This document shows, piece by piece, positions 44,000 to 53,361 of a stretch of 64,000 bases of DNA. The notes beneath the pieces are model-generated. The model saw nothing but the letters and a program-made list of their open reading frames with translations, searched no databases and was not told the DNA's origin. Origin of the DNA: Streptomyces flaveus (GTDB lineage Bacteria > Actinomycetota > Actinomycetes > Streptomycetales > Streptomycetaceae); the NCBI RefSeq assembly GCF_014647675.1, contig NZ_BMPQ01000028.1:1-64000 (forward strand). Direction: 5' to 3'. The translations under genes were made by a program, and so were the position numbers. The stretch's first letter is position 1; the number at the start of each line of letters is the position of its first letter.

Positions 44000-45223
44000 T
44001 CAAAGGCGCATGCCGCGCAGGGGTGGCGTGAGCGCGGTCGCCGCTGCCAGTACGCAGATCACGCCACACCCCGCGAAGAAGGTCGCTGTGCCCCAGGCCG
44101 CGGCGACGAGGCCGGTGAGCGGGTAGAGAAGAGGGCTGAGCCCCAAGGTGCAGAGGGTCGTCACTGAGGTGACGCGCCCCAGGTACCGGGGCTCGGCCTC
44201 TTTTTGCAGTAGGGCATTGCCGAGCACCATCGCGACACCGCTGACGACGCCGAGCAGCCCGCCCAGCGCGATGGCGCTTCCGGGTGTGCCGGTACGCCCC
44301 AGCGCCGCGACCACCACAGCGGTCACGAGCAACGATCCCGCCAGTACGGCCCCGGCGCCGGCCACATGGCGAGCGACCGCCATCGTCAGCGCACTCACGG
44401 CTCCGCCGACGCTGAAGGCGGCCAGAATCCAGCCGAGCGCGGCAGTACCCCAGCCCCGCTCGTCGGCAAGCAGCACGAGCCCGGCGAAGAGCGGCCCGCT
44501 GAAGCACATCTCGCCAAGCCCGATGACCCAGACGAGACGACGCAGCCGCCGATGCCCACGCAGGTGCCGAAGACCGTCCCGCAGCTCGGCCAACAGGCGC
44601 CCGCACGGCGCGCATTCGCCGGCCCCCGCCCGCCCCGCTGCCTCCACCGGCCCCGTCCGCACCGCCCACAGCAGCCCCACCGACACCCCGAACAGCACCC
44701 CCACTGCAGCGAACGCGCCCGCTGCTCCCTGAGCCGCCAGCAGGAAGGACGCGATCAGTGGCCCGACCGCGTTGCTGAACCGCACCGCCAGCACCCGCAT
44801 CCCCTGTACTCGGGCCAGCTGGTCTTGCTCCGTGAGCCTTGGTGGCAGGGCACCCACCGCCGGCAAGAAGACCGCGTCGACGACGCCGAAGAGTAGGGCC
44901 AGGACGTACAGCGGCCACAGTCGAGAGCCGTCGGTCCAGGTCAGGGCGGCGGCGCCCAGTACCACCGCGCACCGTACGACGTCGCTGGCAAGGAGAACGC
45001 GGCGTGGGCCGAAGCGGTCGGCGAGTACGCCGCCGCCGAGCATGAGGACGGCGCGGGGTATCGCCCCGACGGCGAGAACGGCGCCGACCTGTGCGGGACC
45101 GGCGGCGTGGGTGGCGGCCCAGGCCAGGATCAGATGGTAGGCGACGTCACCGGTGACCGACGTGGTGTAGGCGCCCAGCCAGCACAGAACGTTCGGGTCG
45201 CGGTAGGCGGGCCGCGCAGTCAT
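44000..45223 (-). CDS. MFS transporter
   Basis: A 407-residue major facilitator with about 12 hydrophobic helices and a typical loop-2 motif (GGGVLADRFGPRRVLLASD, residues 58-76). The middle charged loop is AELRDGLRHLRGHRRLRRLVW. It resembles the EntS/MefA-like exporter group; the substrate is unknown. The start overlaps the stop of the ArsR-type regulator (ATGA), so it is probably induced by whatever relieves that repressor. Confidence 0.8.
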   Translation of the reverse strand: MTARPAYRDPNVLCWLGAYTTSVTGDVAYHLILAWAATHAAGPAQVGAVLAVGAIPRAVLMLGGGVLADRFGPRRVLLASDVVRCAVVLGAAALTWTDGSRLWPLYVLALLFGVVDAVFLPAVGALPPRLTEQDQLARVQGMRVLAVRFSNAVGPLIASFLLAAQGAAGAFAAVGVLFGVSVGLLWAVRTGPVEAAGRAGAGECAPCGRLLAELRDGLRHLRGHRRLRRLVWVIGLGEMCFSGPLFAGLVLLADERGWGTAALGWILAAFSVGGAVSALTMAVARHVAGAGAVLAGSLLVTAVVVAALGRTGTPGSAIALGGLLGVVSGVAMVLGNALLQKEAEPRYLGRVTSVTTLCTLGLSPLLYPLTGLVAAAWGTATFFAGCGVICVLAAATALTPPLRGMRL

Positions 45224-45786
45224 GCCTCGTCGGCGAGCAGCGGGAACAACTGGAGGTGTACGGCCACTCGTTCAGCACCGTCTGCGGGCTCGCGCTCCCG
45301 GTAGCTCTCGACCACCCGCGACAACTCACCCTTCATCGCGTCGAGTTCACCGGGTGTCAGACGCAGCATGTAACTCATGAACCCGCTGACGGCGAACCAC
45401 TCGTCGGGCATGACCGGCACGACCTCGGCGGCCACCCTGCGCAACGTCTCCCCGTCGGCCAGGGCCACGGCCTGCGCGTACGCCCGACTGGCGGCGGCGT
45501 CCGGTGACGTGGCCGGATCGTGCAGCGAGATCCGGTGCAGCGCACGCCACCAGCGGTCCCGCTTCGTCCCCCGCTCCGTGTCCTCCTCGATGAGCCCGCC
45601 CGCCGCGAGCCGCCGCAGATGGTAGCTGGCCGCACCGGAGTCCAGCTCGAAGTGCGCGGCCAACTGCCGCACGGTGGCCGGTCCTTGCTGTCGCAGCCGG
45701 TTCAGCAGTGCGAGCCGCGTGGGATGCGCCAGTACCCGCAGCGCGGCCGTGTCGAGGGTGATGTCGGTCGTGCCGTCGTCTGCCAT
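45220..45786 (-). CDS. ArsR-type winged-helix regulator
   Basis: A 188-residue regulator with an N-terminal winged helix (AALRVLAHPTRLALLNRLRQ, ASYHLRRLAAGGLIEED) and a C-terminal helical part with no metal-binding cysteines. It is the first gene of a two-gene operon with the MFS transporter. A 16-bp inverted repeat 35 bases above the start (45821-45858) is a likely operator for autorepression. Confidence 0.8.
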   Translation of the reverse strand: MADDGTTDITLDTAALRVLAHPTRLALLNRLRQQGPATVRQLAAHFELDSGAASYHLRRLAAGGLIEEDTERGTKRDRWWRALHRISLHDPATSPDAAASRAYAQAVALADGETLRRVAAEVVPVMPDEWFAVSGFMSYMLRLTPGELDAMKGELSRVVESYREREPADGAERVAVHLQLFPLLADEA

Positions 45787-45820
45787 GACGCGCAGCGTAG
45801 AACGCGAAGAACTCTTCCGG

Positions 45821-45858
45821 AAGACTCGTTCGCGAACATCTCTTCGCGAACGAGTCTT
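45821..45858. promoter_or_regulatory. 16-bp inverted repeat, operator of the ArsR/MFS operon
   Basis: AAGACTCGTTCGCGAA (45821-45836) and its exact complement at 45843-45858 are 6 bases apart. Each arm carries the smaller palindrome TTCGCGAA, and a further CGCGAA half-site occurs at 45803-45808. This layered symmetry suits a dimeric winged-helix repressor. Confidence 0.75.
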
Positions 45859-45914
45859 CATCAACAACTGACTTGCGATCCGTTCTTCGGCGACGGCCGG
45901 GCACTTCGCCACAA

Positions 45915-47321
45915 CTACCGCGCGTACGTCCGCTTTCCGCGTCGGTACGCGATCTCCCCCAGCACCACGTCCACGGCGATGAAGGCCGCCAGGGGGATCC
46001 CGAGAAGGGGTACGAAGTAGCCGACCACGGCGACGGTCGCCATCAGGGGGACGAGGACGTATGGCGGGACCTGTTGCCAGGCGCCACGTGGGATGGGGCG
46101 GCCGAAGGCGGAGGCGCGGCCGCGTTGCCACCACATGCGGTAGCCCCACAGGATGAGCAGGATCAGGCAGAGCGCTAGGCCCATCAGCGCGATCTGGTTG
46201 ACGATGCCGAACAGGACGCCGGTGTGCGCGTCGATGCCCCAGCGGCTCAGCTTCGCGAGGACCGGGTAGTCGGCGAACCGCACCACGTCCATGACCTGGC
46301 CGTTCGTCGGGTTCACGGCGACGGCGTCCTGCTTGGTGGGCCAGCTGCGCTGGACCTGCTGCACGACGTACGCGGACGAGGCGTCGGCCGGCGGCACGAT
46401 CTCCACCGGGTCGCCCAGGCCCTCGGCGCGTCCGGCCGCGAGGACCTTGTCGAGGCCGACGCCGTGGTCGGCGCCCGACTCGGCGGAGGAGGACTCATGC
46501 TCGGCGTGCTCGCCGCCCGACGACGCCGACACCGTGGGCGTGGCCTGGTTGAGGGAGGTGCGCAGGGCGTCGATGTGGGATCCGGCGTACGCCGACCAGG
46601 TCAGGCCCGTCGCCGACAGGAAGAAGAACCCGGCCGCCGCCCACACGCCGACCGTGCCGTGCAGGCTCAGCGTGCGGCGGCGACCGCTGGTGCCGCGCAC
46701 CTTCCGCTGCTTACGACGGCGGCTGAACCACAGCACCAGACCGCCGCCCGCGATCACCCACAGCCAGCTGGCCGCCAGTTCGCTGTAGAGCCGGCCGGTC
46801 TCGCCGAGGTGCAGATCGCGGTGGAACTCGTCGATCCAGGTGCGCAGCGGCAGCGCGCCGGTGGAGCCGTACTGCTCGAGCGCACCGCGCACCTCCCCGG
46901 TGTACGGGTCGACGAACACGGCGAGCTTGTGCTCCGCGTCGACGCCCGGGACCCCGGACAGCAGCACCCTGGTGCTCGCGTCCGCCTCCGGCGAGGGGCG
47001 TACGGCGGCGACCGTGCCCTGCGGGTGCTCCTCGCGCGCGGCGGCCACCTGCTCGGAGATCGGCAGCTTGTCCTCGCCCACGGGAACGGTCATCTCATGC
47101 GCGTACAGGATCTTCTCGGCCTGGAACGACGCCGCGTACAGCAGCCCGGTCGTGGCGGCGACGAGCAGGAACGGGGCGACGAGCACTCCGGCGTAGAAGT
47201 GCAGCCGCAGCACCAGGGGGCGCAGCGGCGCCCAGAGACTGCGGCGCGGTGCAGGCGTGCCGGATTCCGGGGAATCCGGGTCCGGGGAGTCATCCGTCTC
47301 GGTCGAGGGAGCGGTGGTCAT
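45915..47321 (-). CDS. PepSY-associated transmembrane protein (PiuB-like)
   Basis: A 468-residue membrane protein of the PepSY_TM family, with about four transmembrane helices (LHFYAGVLVAPFLLVAATTG near residue 40, a pair near 190 and 230, and two near the C-terminus) and PepSY-like external loops. The N-terminus is a Ser/Pro/Asp-rich cytoplasmic tail. Relatives are linked to iron or heme uptake, or to periplasmic reductases, but I see no iron box here. A His-rich segment (GGEHAEHESS) may bind metal. Confidence 0.75.
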   Translation of the reverse strand: MTTAPSTETDDSPDPDSPESGTPAPRRSLWAPLRPLVLRLHFYAGVLVAPFLLVAATTGLLYAASFQAEKILYAHEMTVPVGEDKLPISEQVAAAREEHPQGTVAAVRPSPEADASTRVLLSGVPGVDAEHKLAVFVDPYTGEVRGALEQYGSTGALPLRTWIDEFHRDLHLGETGRLYSELAASWLWVIAGGGLVLWFSRRRKQRKVRGTSGRRRTLSLHGTVGVWAAAGFFFLSATGLTWSAYAGSHIDALRTSLNQATPTVSASSGGEHAEHESSSAESGADHGVGLDKVLAAGRAEGLGDPVEIVPPADASSAYVVQQVQRSWPTKQDAVAVNPTNGQVMDVVRFADYPVLAKLSRWGIDAHTGVLFGIVNQIALMGLALCLILLILWGYRMWWQRGRASAFGRPIPRGAWQQVPPYVLVPLMATVAVVGYFVPLLGIPLAAFIAVDVVLGEIAYRRGKRTYAR

Positions 47322-47489
47322 CGGCGGGCTTCTCCGGTGGTGCGGGGACGGGCCGTTGCGGCCGTGTTCGGTCGCGGCGGTCCAGAAGTCGGCCGAAGGG
47401 GGCGAGAAGTTCCCAGGCTTGCGTGTGGCATGGGTCACACCGGGGAGAGCGCCGGTCACGGGAACCCGGCGGTCTCCCCGTAAGCGCGA

Positions 47490-48923
47490 CTACGCGTCCC
47501 GATAAGCCTCCAGCAACCGCAGCCACACCTCACTCACCGTCGGATAAGCCGGCACCGCATGCCAGAGCCGGTCAACCGGCACCTCTCCGGCCACCGCGAT
47601 CGTCGCCGAGTGGAGGAGTTCGCCGACGCCGGGGCCGACGAAGGTGACGCCGCGGAGGGTTTCGGTGTCGAGGTCGACGATCATGCGGGCCCGGCCGCGG
47701 TAGCCGTCGGCGTAGAGGCCGGCGCCCGCTACCGAGGCGAGGTCGATGTCGACCGCGCGGACGCGGTGGCCGGCCTGTTCGGCCTCGGCGAGGGAGAGGC
47801 CGACCGCGGCGGCCTCCGGGTCGGTGAAGACGACCTGGGGGACGGCGGCGTGGTCGGCGGTCGCGGCGTGGGCGCCCCAGGAGTTGGACTCCAGGAGGGG
47901 AACACCGGCGGCGCGTGCGGCGATCGCGGCGCCCGCGATACGGGCCTGGTACTTGCCCTGGTGGGTCAGCAGCGCACGGTGGTTGACGTCCCCGACTCCG
48001 TACAGCCACTTGCTGCCCGTCACCCGGCAGCTGTCGTCGACCGTGAGCCAGGAGCCGGGTTCCAGACCGACCGTGTCCAGGCCGACGTCGTCGGTACGCG
48101 GAGCGCGGCCGGTGGCGAAGAGGATCTCGTCGGCCTCGATACGGTCGCCCTTGTCCGTCATGACCACGACTGCCGAGCCGTTCCGCGTCACCGACTCCAC
48201 CGACGTGCCGGTCCGCACATCCGCGCCCGCCTCGATCAGCGCCTCGGCGACCAGCTCCCCGGCGAAGGGCTCCATGCGGGGCAGCAGACCCTTGCCGCGG
48301 ACGAGAACCGTGACCTGGGAGCCGAGGGCCTGCCAGACCGTGGCCATCTCGACACCGACGACACCGCCGCCGACGACCACGAGCGAGCCCGGCACCGCCT
48401 GCGCACTGGTGGCTTCACGGCTCGTCCACGGCTTGATCTCGGCGATTCCCGGCAGCTCGGGCACGACGGCACGGCTGCCCGTGCAGACGGCCACGGCGTG
48501 CCGGGCGGTGAGCACATGCTGCTCACCCCCGGGTCCGGCGACCGTGACCCGGCGCGGCCCGGCGAGCCGCCCGTGTCCGCGGTAGAAGTCGGCGCCGATG
48601 CTGTCCAGCCATGCGATCTGGCCGTCGTCCTTCCAGTTCGAGGTGTAGTAGTCCCGGTGCGCGAGGACCGCGGCGGCGTCGAGGGGCCCCTGCACGGACT
48701 GCCGCAGGCCGGGCACCCTGCGTGCGTCAGCCCGGGCGATCACCGGGCGCAGCAGGGCCTTGCTGGGCATGCACGCCCAGTACGAGCATTCGCCGCCGAC
48801 CAGTTCGCTCTCCACGACCGCCGTGGAGAGGCCGGCCGCGCGCGTGCGGTCGGCGACGTTCTCCCCCACGGGACCGGCCCCGAGCACCACGACGTCGTAC
48901 GCGATGGTTTCCGTTTCCGTCAT
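47490..48923 (-). CDS. FAD-dependent pyridine nucleotide-disulfide oxidoreductase
   Basis: A 477-residue flavoprotein of the dihydrolipoamide dehydrogenase / mercuric reductase class. YDVVVLGAGPVGENVADR is the FAD loop, GGECSYWACMPSK contains the redox-active C-x4-C pair, and VVVGGGVVGVEMATVWQALG is the NAD(P) site. The C-terminal dimer interface reads HAVPAYPTVSE where HPT-type motifs are usual, so it is not a standard E3. The start at 48923 fits the conserved flavoprotein N-terminus; ATG 48941 and GTG 49013 are alternatives. It is divergent from a thioredoxin gene 140 bases away. Confidence 0.75.
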   Translation of the reverse strand: MTETETIAYDVVVLGAGPVGENVADRTRAAGLSTAVVESELVGGECSYWACMPSKALLRPVIARADARRVPGLRQSVQGPLDAAAVLAHRDYYTSNWKDDGQIAWLDSIGADFYRGHGRLAGPRRVTVAGPGGEQHVLTARHAVAVCTGSRAVVPELPGIAEIKPWTSREATSAQAVPGSLVVVGGGVVGVEMATVWQALGSQVTVLVRGKGLLPRMEPFAGELVAEALIEAGADVRTGTSVESVTRNGSAVVVMTDKGDRIEADEILFATGRAPRTDDVGLDTVGLEPGSWLTVDDSCRVTGSKWLYGVGDVNHRALLTHQGKYQARIAGAAIAARAAGVPLLESNSWGAHAATADHAAVPQVVFTDPEAAAVGLSLAEAEQAGHRVRAVDIDLASVAGAGLYADGYRGRARMIVDLDTETLRGVTFVGPGVGELLHSATIAVAGEVPVDRLWHAVPAYPTVSEVWLRLLEAYRDA

Positions 48924-49063
48924 GGGCCCAGTCTGGTTCATGAGCTCAGTCTGCTGGGTGGTGTGCGCCGAAGCCACACGGGTACGCGCGCGGAATACGC
49001 CATCGACAGACACCGTTGTGCACAGCGGCCACGCCCCGAAACCAGGAAGTGGGAATCAACGCC

Positions 49064-49441
49064 ATGAGCAGCACCGTGGAGCTCACCAAGGACAACTTCG
49101 ACCAGACGGTCACGGACAACGAATTCGTCCTGATCGACTTCTGGGCGTCCTGGTGCGGGCCCTGCCGGCAGTTCGCGCCCGTCTACGAGAAGGCCGCGGA
49201 AGCCAACCCCGACCTGGTCTTCGGCAAGGTGGACACCGAGGCGCAGCCGGAGCTGGCCCAGGCCTTCAACATCCAGTCGATTCCGACGCTGATGATCGTC
49301 CGCGACCAGGTCGCGATCTTCGCCCAGCCCGGGGCGCTCCCCGAGGCCGCGCTGACGGACGTCATCGGACAGGCCCGGAAGCTGGACATGGAGGAAGTCC
49401 GCAAGTCCATCGAGGAGCAGCAGGCCCAGCCGGAGCAGTGA
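49064..49441 (+). CDS. thioredoxin
   Basis: A 125-residue thioredoxin with the active site WCGPC (Cys31, Cys34), DFWASWCGPCRQF and the cis-Pro SIPTLMI loop. A C-terminal extension of about 15 residues (DMEEVRKSIEEQQ) is longer than usual. It reduces protein disulfides. The divergent flavoprotein could act on a related thiol system. Confidence 0.9.
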   Translation: MSSTVELTKDNFDQTVTDNEFVLIDFWASWCGPCRQFAPVYEKAAEANPDLVFGKVDTEAQPELAQAFNIQSIPTLMIVRDQVAIFAQPGALPEAALTDVIGQARKLDMEEVRKSIEEQQAQPEQ

Positions 49442-49451
49442 CCGGGCCGAC

Positions 49452-50636
49452 TCACAGCGGCAGAGGCAGCGGCAGCCCCGTGTAGTTCGCAGCCAGTTCC
49501 GCGGCCGCGGGGCGGGACGCCGTGATCCGGCGCAACCGTGCGAGTTGCAGCCGGTGTTCGAAGGCGTCCCCGTCCGGGTCGGTGTGCAGCATCCGGGTCA
49601 TGTCGTACGAGAAACGTGTCGCCTGCCATACCCGGTCCAGGCACAACTCCGAGTAGCGGTCGAGGAGTTGGGCCGAGCCGGTGCGGTGCAGCTCGATGAG
49701 GGCTCGGGCGAGGACGCGTACGTCGGACACCGCGAGGTTGAGCCCCTTCGCGCCGGTCGGCGGCACGATGTGCGCGGCGTCCCCGGCGAGCAGCAGCCGT
49801 CCGTGGCGCATCGGCTCGTGGACGTAGCTCCTCATCGGGGTAACGGACTTGGCGGTGATCGGCCCGCGCTCCAGGTGCCAGTCGGCGTCGATCGTGAAGC
49901 GGGCGGACAGCTCGTCCCAGATGCGGTCGTCCGGCCAGTCGTCCGGGGACGTGTCGTTGGGGACCTGCAGATACAGCCGTGACACCGATGACGAGCGCAT
50001 GCTGTGCAGCGCGAAGCCTCCCTCGCCGCGGGCGTAGATCAACTCCTCGCAGGAGGGCGGCACATCGGCCAGGACGCCGAGCCAGGAGTACGGGTAGTCG
50101 TGCTCGTACGTGCGGCTCACGGCGGGCGGGAACGTGTCACGCGAGATGCCGTGGAAGCCGTCGCAGCCGATCACCCAGTCGCAGGTGAGGGTCTGTTCAC
50201 GGCCCTGGTGGACGAAGCGTACGACGGGTGTGTCGCTCTCCGGCCGCTCGACCGCGACCGCCTCCGCCTCGAACAACAGCTGGGGCCCGTCGGCGAGTTG
50301 GAGTGCGATCAGGTCCTTCACGATCTCCGTCTGGGCGTAGATCGTGACGGTACGGCCGCCGGTGAGGACCGGAAAGTCGATGTGGTGCCGCTCGCGGTCG
50401 AAGCGCAGCTCGATGCCGTTGTGGACCAGGCCGTCGACCTCCAGCCGGTCGGCGGCGCCGCACTCGCGCAGCGCGTCCACCGTGCCCTGCTCCAGCATTC
50501 CGGCCCGCTGGCGCTGCTCGACGTACGCGCGTGTTCTGCTCTCCAGGACGACACAGTCAAGACCTGCCCGGTGCAGCAGCCGGGCGAGCAACAGCCCGGC
50601 GGGGCCGCCACCGATGATGCCGATCGTGGTCCGCAT
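49452..50636 (-). CDS. pobA: 4-hydroxybenzoate 3-monooxygenase
   Basis: A 394-residue FAD monooxygenase, the length of the Pseudomonas PobA. GIIGGGPAGLLLARLL binds FAD, GDAAHIVPPTGAKGLNLAVSD is the second FAD motif, and TYAQTEIVKDL-like and DWVIGCDGFHG regions match PobA. It adds a hydroxyl to 4-hydroxybenzoate to give protocatechuate, which feeds the beta-ketoadipate pathway. The start follows GGGAGG. It follows a LacI-type regulator by 27 bases and may form an operon with it. Protocatechuate genes are not in this window. Confidence 0.88.
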   Translation of the reverse strand: MRTTIGIIGGGPAGLLLARLLHRAGLDCVVLESRTRAYVEQRQRAGMLEQGTVDALRECGAADRLEVDGLVHNGIELRFDRERHHIDFPVLTGGRTVTIYAQTEIVKDLIALQLADGPQLLFEAEAVAVERPESDTPVVRFVHQGREQTLTCDWVIGCDGFHGISRDTFPPAVSRTYEHDYPYSWLGVLADVPPSCEELIYARGEGGFALHSMRSSSVSRLYLQVPNDTSPDDWPDDRIWDELSARFTIDADWHLERGPITAKSVTPMRSYVHEPMRHGRLLLAGDAAHIVPPTGAKGLNLAVSDVRVLARALIELHRTGSAQLLDRYSELCLDRVWQATRFSYDMTRMLHTDPDGDAFEHRLQLARLRRITASRPAAAELAANYTGLPLPLPL

Positions 50637-50663
50637 GAACACGCCTCCCACGTACGCGAGTTG

Positions 50664-51710
50664 TCAGGTGGACGCACGGTGTACGACAGTCGCTCCAAGT
50701 ACCCCGTGCGTTTCGGGTGCGGCGCTCGAGTCACGCACCGCGCGGTCGACCAGTTCGGCGAGCTCCTGTCCGGAAGGAAGCTCGATATGGACGGTGCTCA
50801 GACGCGGACGCAGCAGCCGGCCGAGCATCAGGTCGTCGGCGCCGATGACGGCCGCGTCGTCCGGGATGCGGATGCCCTCGTCCTTCAGGGCGCTTATCAG
50901 GAGCATGGCGTACTCGTCGTTGTACGCGAACACCGCGTCCAGGCCCAAGGAGCTCCAGCCCTTGGCGAGTTGGGCCGCGGCCTCCTCCTCGTAGGCCAGC
51001 GGCACCTCGGTCACCGTGGCGTCCTTCCCGTGCAGCGCCCGGCGTACGCCTTCGAGCCGGGGCTTGGAGAACAGTTCCAGCTCGGGGTCCTCGGGCATCA
51101 CGACGCCGACGCGGCGGCGGCCCCGGGCCAGCAGGTGCGCTCCCGCGGAGTGGCCGACGACGCTGTGGTCCATGAGCAGTGCGTGGGCGCCCTCGACGCG
51201 CTCGGGTCCGAGCGTGACGACGGCGCGCGCGCCGGAGCGCTTGAGGACGGCCACGCCCTGCGGGCCGAGTCCGCTGCCGGGCACCAGGACGGCGACCGGT
51301 CGCAGCTCCGCCCAGGCGCGGGCCGCCTCGTCGCCCTGGAGGCCGACACTGCCGTACTGCACGACGGTGTAGTCGAGGCGGCTGAGCGCCCACTGGAGTT
51401 CGTTGAAGAACTGGCTGTAGAGCGGGCCCGCCGGCACGGTCGGCGCGGGCATCAGCACCATGCGGCTGTGCCCGGCGCGCAGGCTGCGGGCGGCGGCGTG
51501 CGGAACGTATCCGAGGTCCCTGGCGGCCTGGTGGACGCGGCGGCGCGTGGGCTCGCTGATCCGTACGGCGCCCGTGTTGTTCAGGACGTAGGAGACGGTC
51601 GCGCGTGAGACTCCCGCCAGGCGGGCAACGTCGGAGCTCGTCGGCACGGAGCGCTGCGCGGGCAGGGGCGGGGCGGGCTGTTCCGGTATCTGCACCATGA
51701 CGTAACGCAT
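50664..51710 (-). CDS. LacI-family regulator next to pobA
   Basis: A 348-residue LacI/GalR repressor: helix-turn-helix SSDVARLAGVSRATVSYVLN (about residues 25-44), hinge ARSLRAGHSR and an effector domain ending VIGADDLMLGRLLRPRLS. It is immediately upstream of pobA on the same strand and divergent from the amidase, so it may control either. ATG 51710 is used; ATG 51698 is possible. Confidence 0.78.
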   Translation of the reverse strand: MRYVMVQIPEQPAPPLPAQRSVPTSSDVARLAGVSRATVSYVLNNTGAVRISEPTRRRVHQAARDLGYVPHAAARSLRAGHSRMVLMPAPTVPAGPLYSQFFNELQWALSRLDYTVVQYGSVGLQGDEAARAWAELRPVAVLVPGSGLGPQGVAVLKRSGARAVVTLGPERVEGAHALLMDHSVVGHSAGAHLLARGRRRVGVVMPEDPELELFSKPRLEGVRRALHGKDATVTEVPLAYEEEAAAQLAKGWSSLGLDAVFAYNDEYAMLLISALKDEGIRIPDDAAVIGADDLMLGRLLRPRLSTVHIELPSGQELAELVDRAVRDSSAAPETHGVLGATVVHRAST

Positions 51711-51871
51711 CTTTCCAGAAGCCCTCCGTGGCGGCTTTCGGGGGGGCTGGGTTCGCCGCCGGAGTGCCCGTACGGATCCCCTGGCGTACGAGGGAAGTTG
51801 CGCACCCCGTACCGGATCGGGCGCCCGGAGGTTACCGTTCGGTATTCGTCGCGCTTCCGGAGGTGTCTCGT

Positions 51872-53314
51872 ATGGCTGCCGACCGTGCTCCAGGACTGGC
51901 TGAGTGCGCTCGCGCACTGGCTGATGGCGAGGTGTCGTCTCGGGTGCTCGTCGAGGAGGCGCTGGCCAGGATCGAGGCGACGCAGGGCACGTTGAACGCG
52001 TTCCGGCTGGTGCGGGCCGAGGCGGCGCTCGCCGAGGCCGAGGCGGCGGACAAGGAGCTGGCGGCCGGCGTGCGGCGGCCGTTGCTCGGGGTGCCGGTGG
52101 CGGTGAAGGACGACACGGACGTGGCGGGCGAACCGACGGCGTTCGGCTGCCGCGGGGAGTTCGAGCCGGTGGCCGAGGACGGCGAGGCGGTACGCAGACT
52201 GCGGGCGGCCGGGGCGATCGTCGTGGGCAAGACGAACACCTGCGAGTTCGGGCAGTGGCCGTTCACCGAGGGGCCCGCCTTCGGAGAGACCCGCAACCCG
52301 TGGCACACCGGGCACACGCCGGGCGGCTCGTCCGGCGGTTCGGCGGCGGCGGTCGCAGCGGGCCTTGTACCGGCCGCGCTGGGCTCGGACGGCGCGGGTT
52401 CGGTACGGATCCCGGCCTCCTGGACGCATCTGATCGGGATCAAGCCGCAGCGCGGCCGGATCTCGACCTGGCCGCGCGCGGAGGCCTTCCAGGGGGTCAC
52501 GGTGAACGGCACGCTGGCCCGCACCGTCGAGGACGCCGCGCTGCTCCTGGACGCGGCGAGCGGCTCTCACGCACGTGATCTGCACCGGCCGCCCACGCTG
52601 TCCGTGTCGGACGCGGTGGGCCGGGAGCCGAGCCGGCTGCGGATCGCGCTGTCGCTGAAGCCGCCGTTCACGGCGTTCCCCGCGCGGCTGCGGCCGGACG
52701 TACGGGCGCGGGTCGTCGCGCTCGCGGAGCGGCTGACCGCGCTCGGGCACGACGTCGAGGAGGCCGATCCGGCGTACGGGCAGATCGGGTTGACGTTCGT
52801 CCCGCGTGCCACCGCCGGGATCGCCGAGCGGGTGCGCGAGGCGCCCCACCCCCAGCTGCTCGACCGGCGTACGCGTGAGACGGCCCGCGTGGGCCGGCTG
52901 CTCGGCGGGGCTCCGCTGCGGCTGGCACGCCGTGCGGAGGCGATGCTGCACCGGCGTATCGGCGCACTCTTCGAGACGTACGACGTGGTACTCGCGCCCA
53001 CGACGGCCGCTCCCCCGCCGCGGATCGGCGCCCTCGCGCAGCTGAACGGTCTGGGCACCGACCGCGCCATGATCGCCGCCTGCCCGTACGCCTGGCCGTG
53101 GAACGTACTGGGCTGGCCCGGCGTGAACGTCCCCGCGGGCTTCGTCGATGACACTCTGCCCGTGGGCGCGCAGCTCCTCGGCCCGGCGAACAGCGAACCG
53201 CTCCTCGTGTCGCTGGCCGCGCAGCTGGAGGCGGACCTGCGGTGGCACGAGCAGTGGCCGGCGCTTGAATTCGACGGCGCTGTACGGGAGTTCAGGCCGC
53301 CCGCCGCTTCGTAG
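51872..53314 (+). CDS. amidase
   Basis: A 480-residue amidase-signature hydrolase. The Ser-cisSer-Lys set is visible as Lys in PVAVKDDTDV (near residue 78), GGSSGGSAAAV (cis-Ser, near 155) and the catalytic Ser in GSDGAGSVRIPAS (near 178). Such enzymes hydrolyse amides or act as Glu-tRNA amidotransferase subunit A; there are no gatCB neighbours, so a catabolic amidase is more likely. The start is set by CCGGAGGTG. It is divergent from the LacI regulator. Confidence 0.82.
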   Translation: MAADRAPGLAECARALADGEVSSRVLVEEALARIEATQGTLNAFRLVRAEAALAEAEAADKELAAGVRRPLLGVPVAVKDDTDVAGEPTAFGCRGEFEPVAEDGEAVRRLRAAGAIVVGKTNTCEFGQWPFTEGPAFGETRNPWHTGHTPGGSSGGSAAAVAAGLVPAALGSDGAGSVRIPASWTHLIGIKPQRGRISTWPRAEAFQGVTVNGTLARTVEDAALLLDAASGSHARDLHRPPTLSVSDAVGREPSRLRIALSLKPPFTAFPARLRPDVRARVVALAERLTALGHDVEEADPAYGQIGLTFVPRATAGIAERVREAPHPQLLDRRTRETARVGRLLGGAPLRLARRAEAMLHRRIGALFETYDVVLAPTTAAPPPRIGALAQLNGLGTDRAMIAACPYAWPWNVLGWPGVNVPAGFVDDTLPVGAQLLGPANSEPLLVSLAAQLEADLRWHEQWPALEFDGAVREFRPPAAS

Positions 53315-53361
53315 GCGCCCCGCGCGACGGGCGGGGGCGGGCAGCCTCTACCGTGACCCGG

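Noticed and set aside
44000..45786. MFS and ArsR genes as part of the lanthipeptide cluster
   Set aside because: A terminator, pirin and TPR genes separate them, and the cluster already has its own exporters.
47322..47489. An iron box upstream of the PepSY gene
   Set aside because: I looked for TTAGG-type halves and found none.
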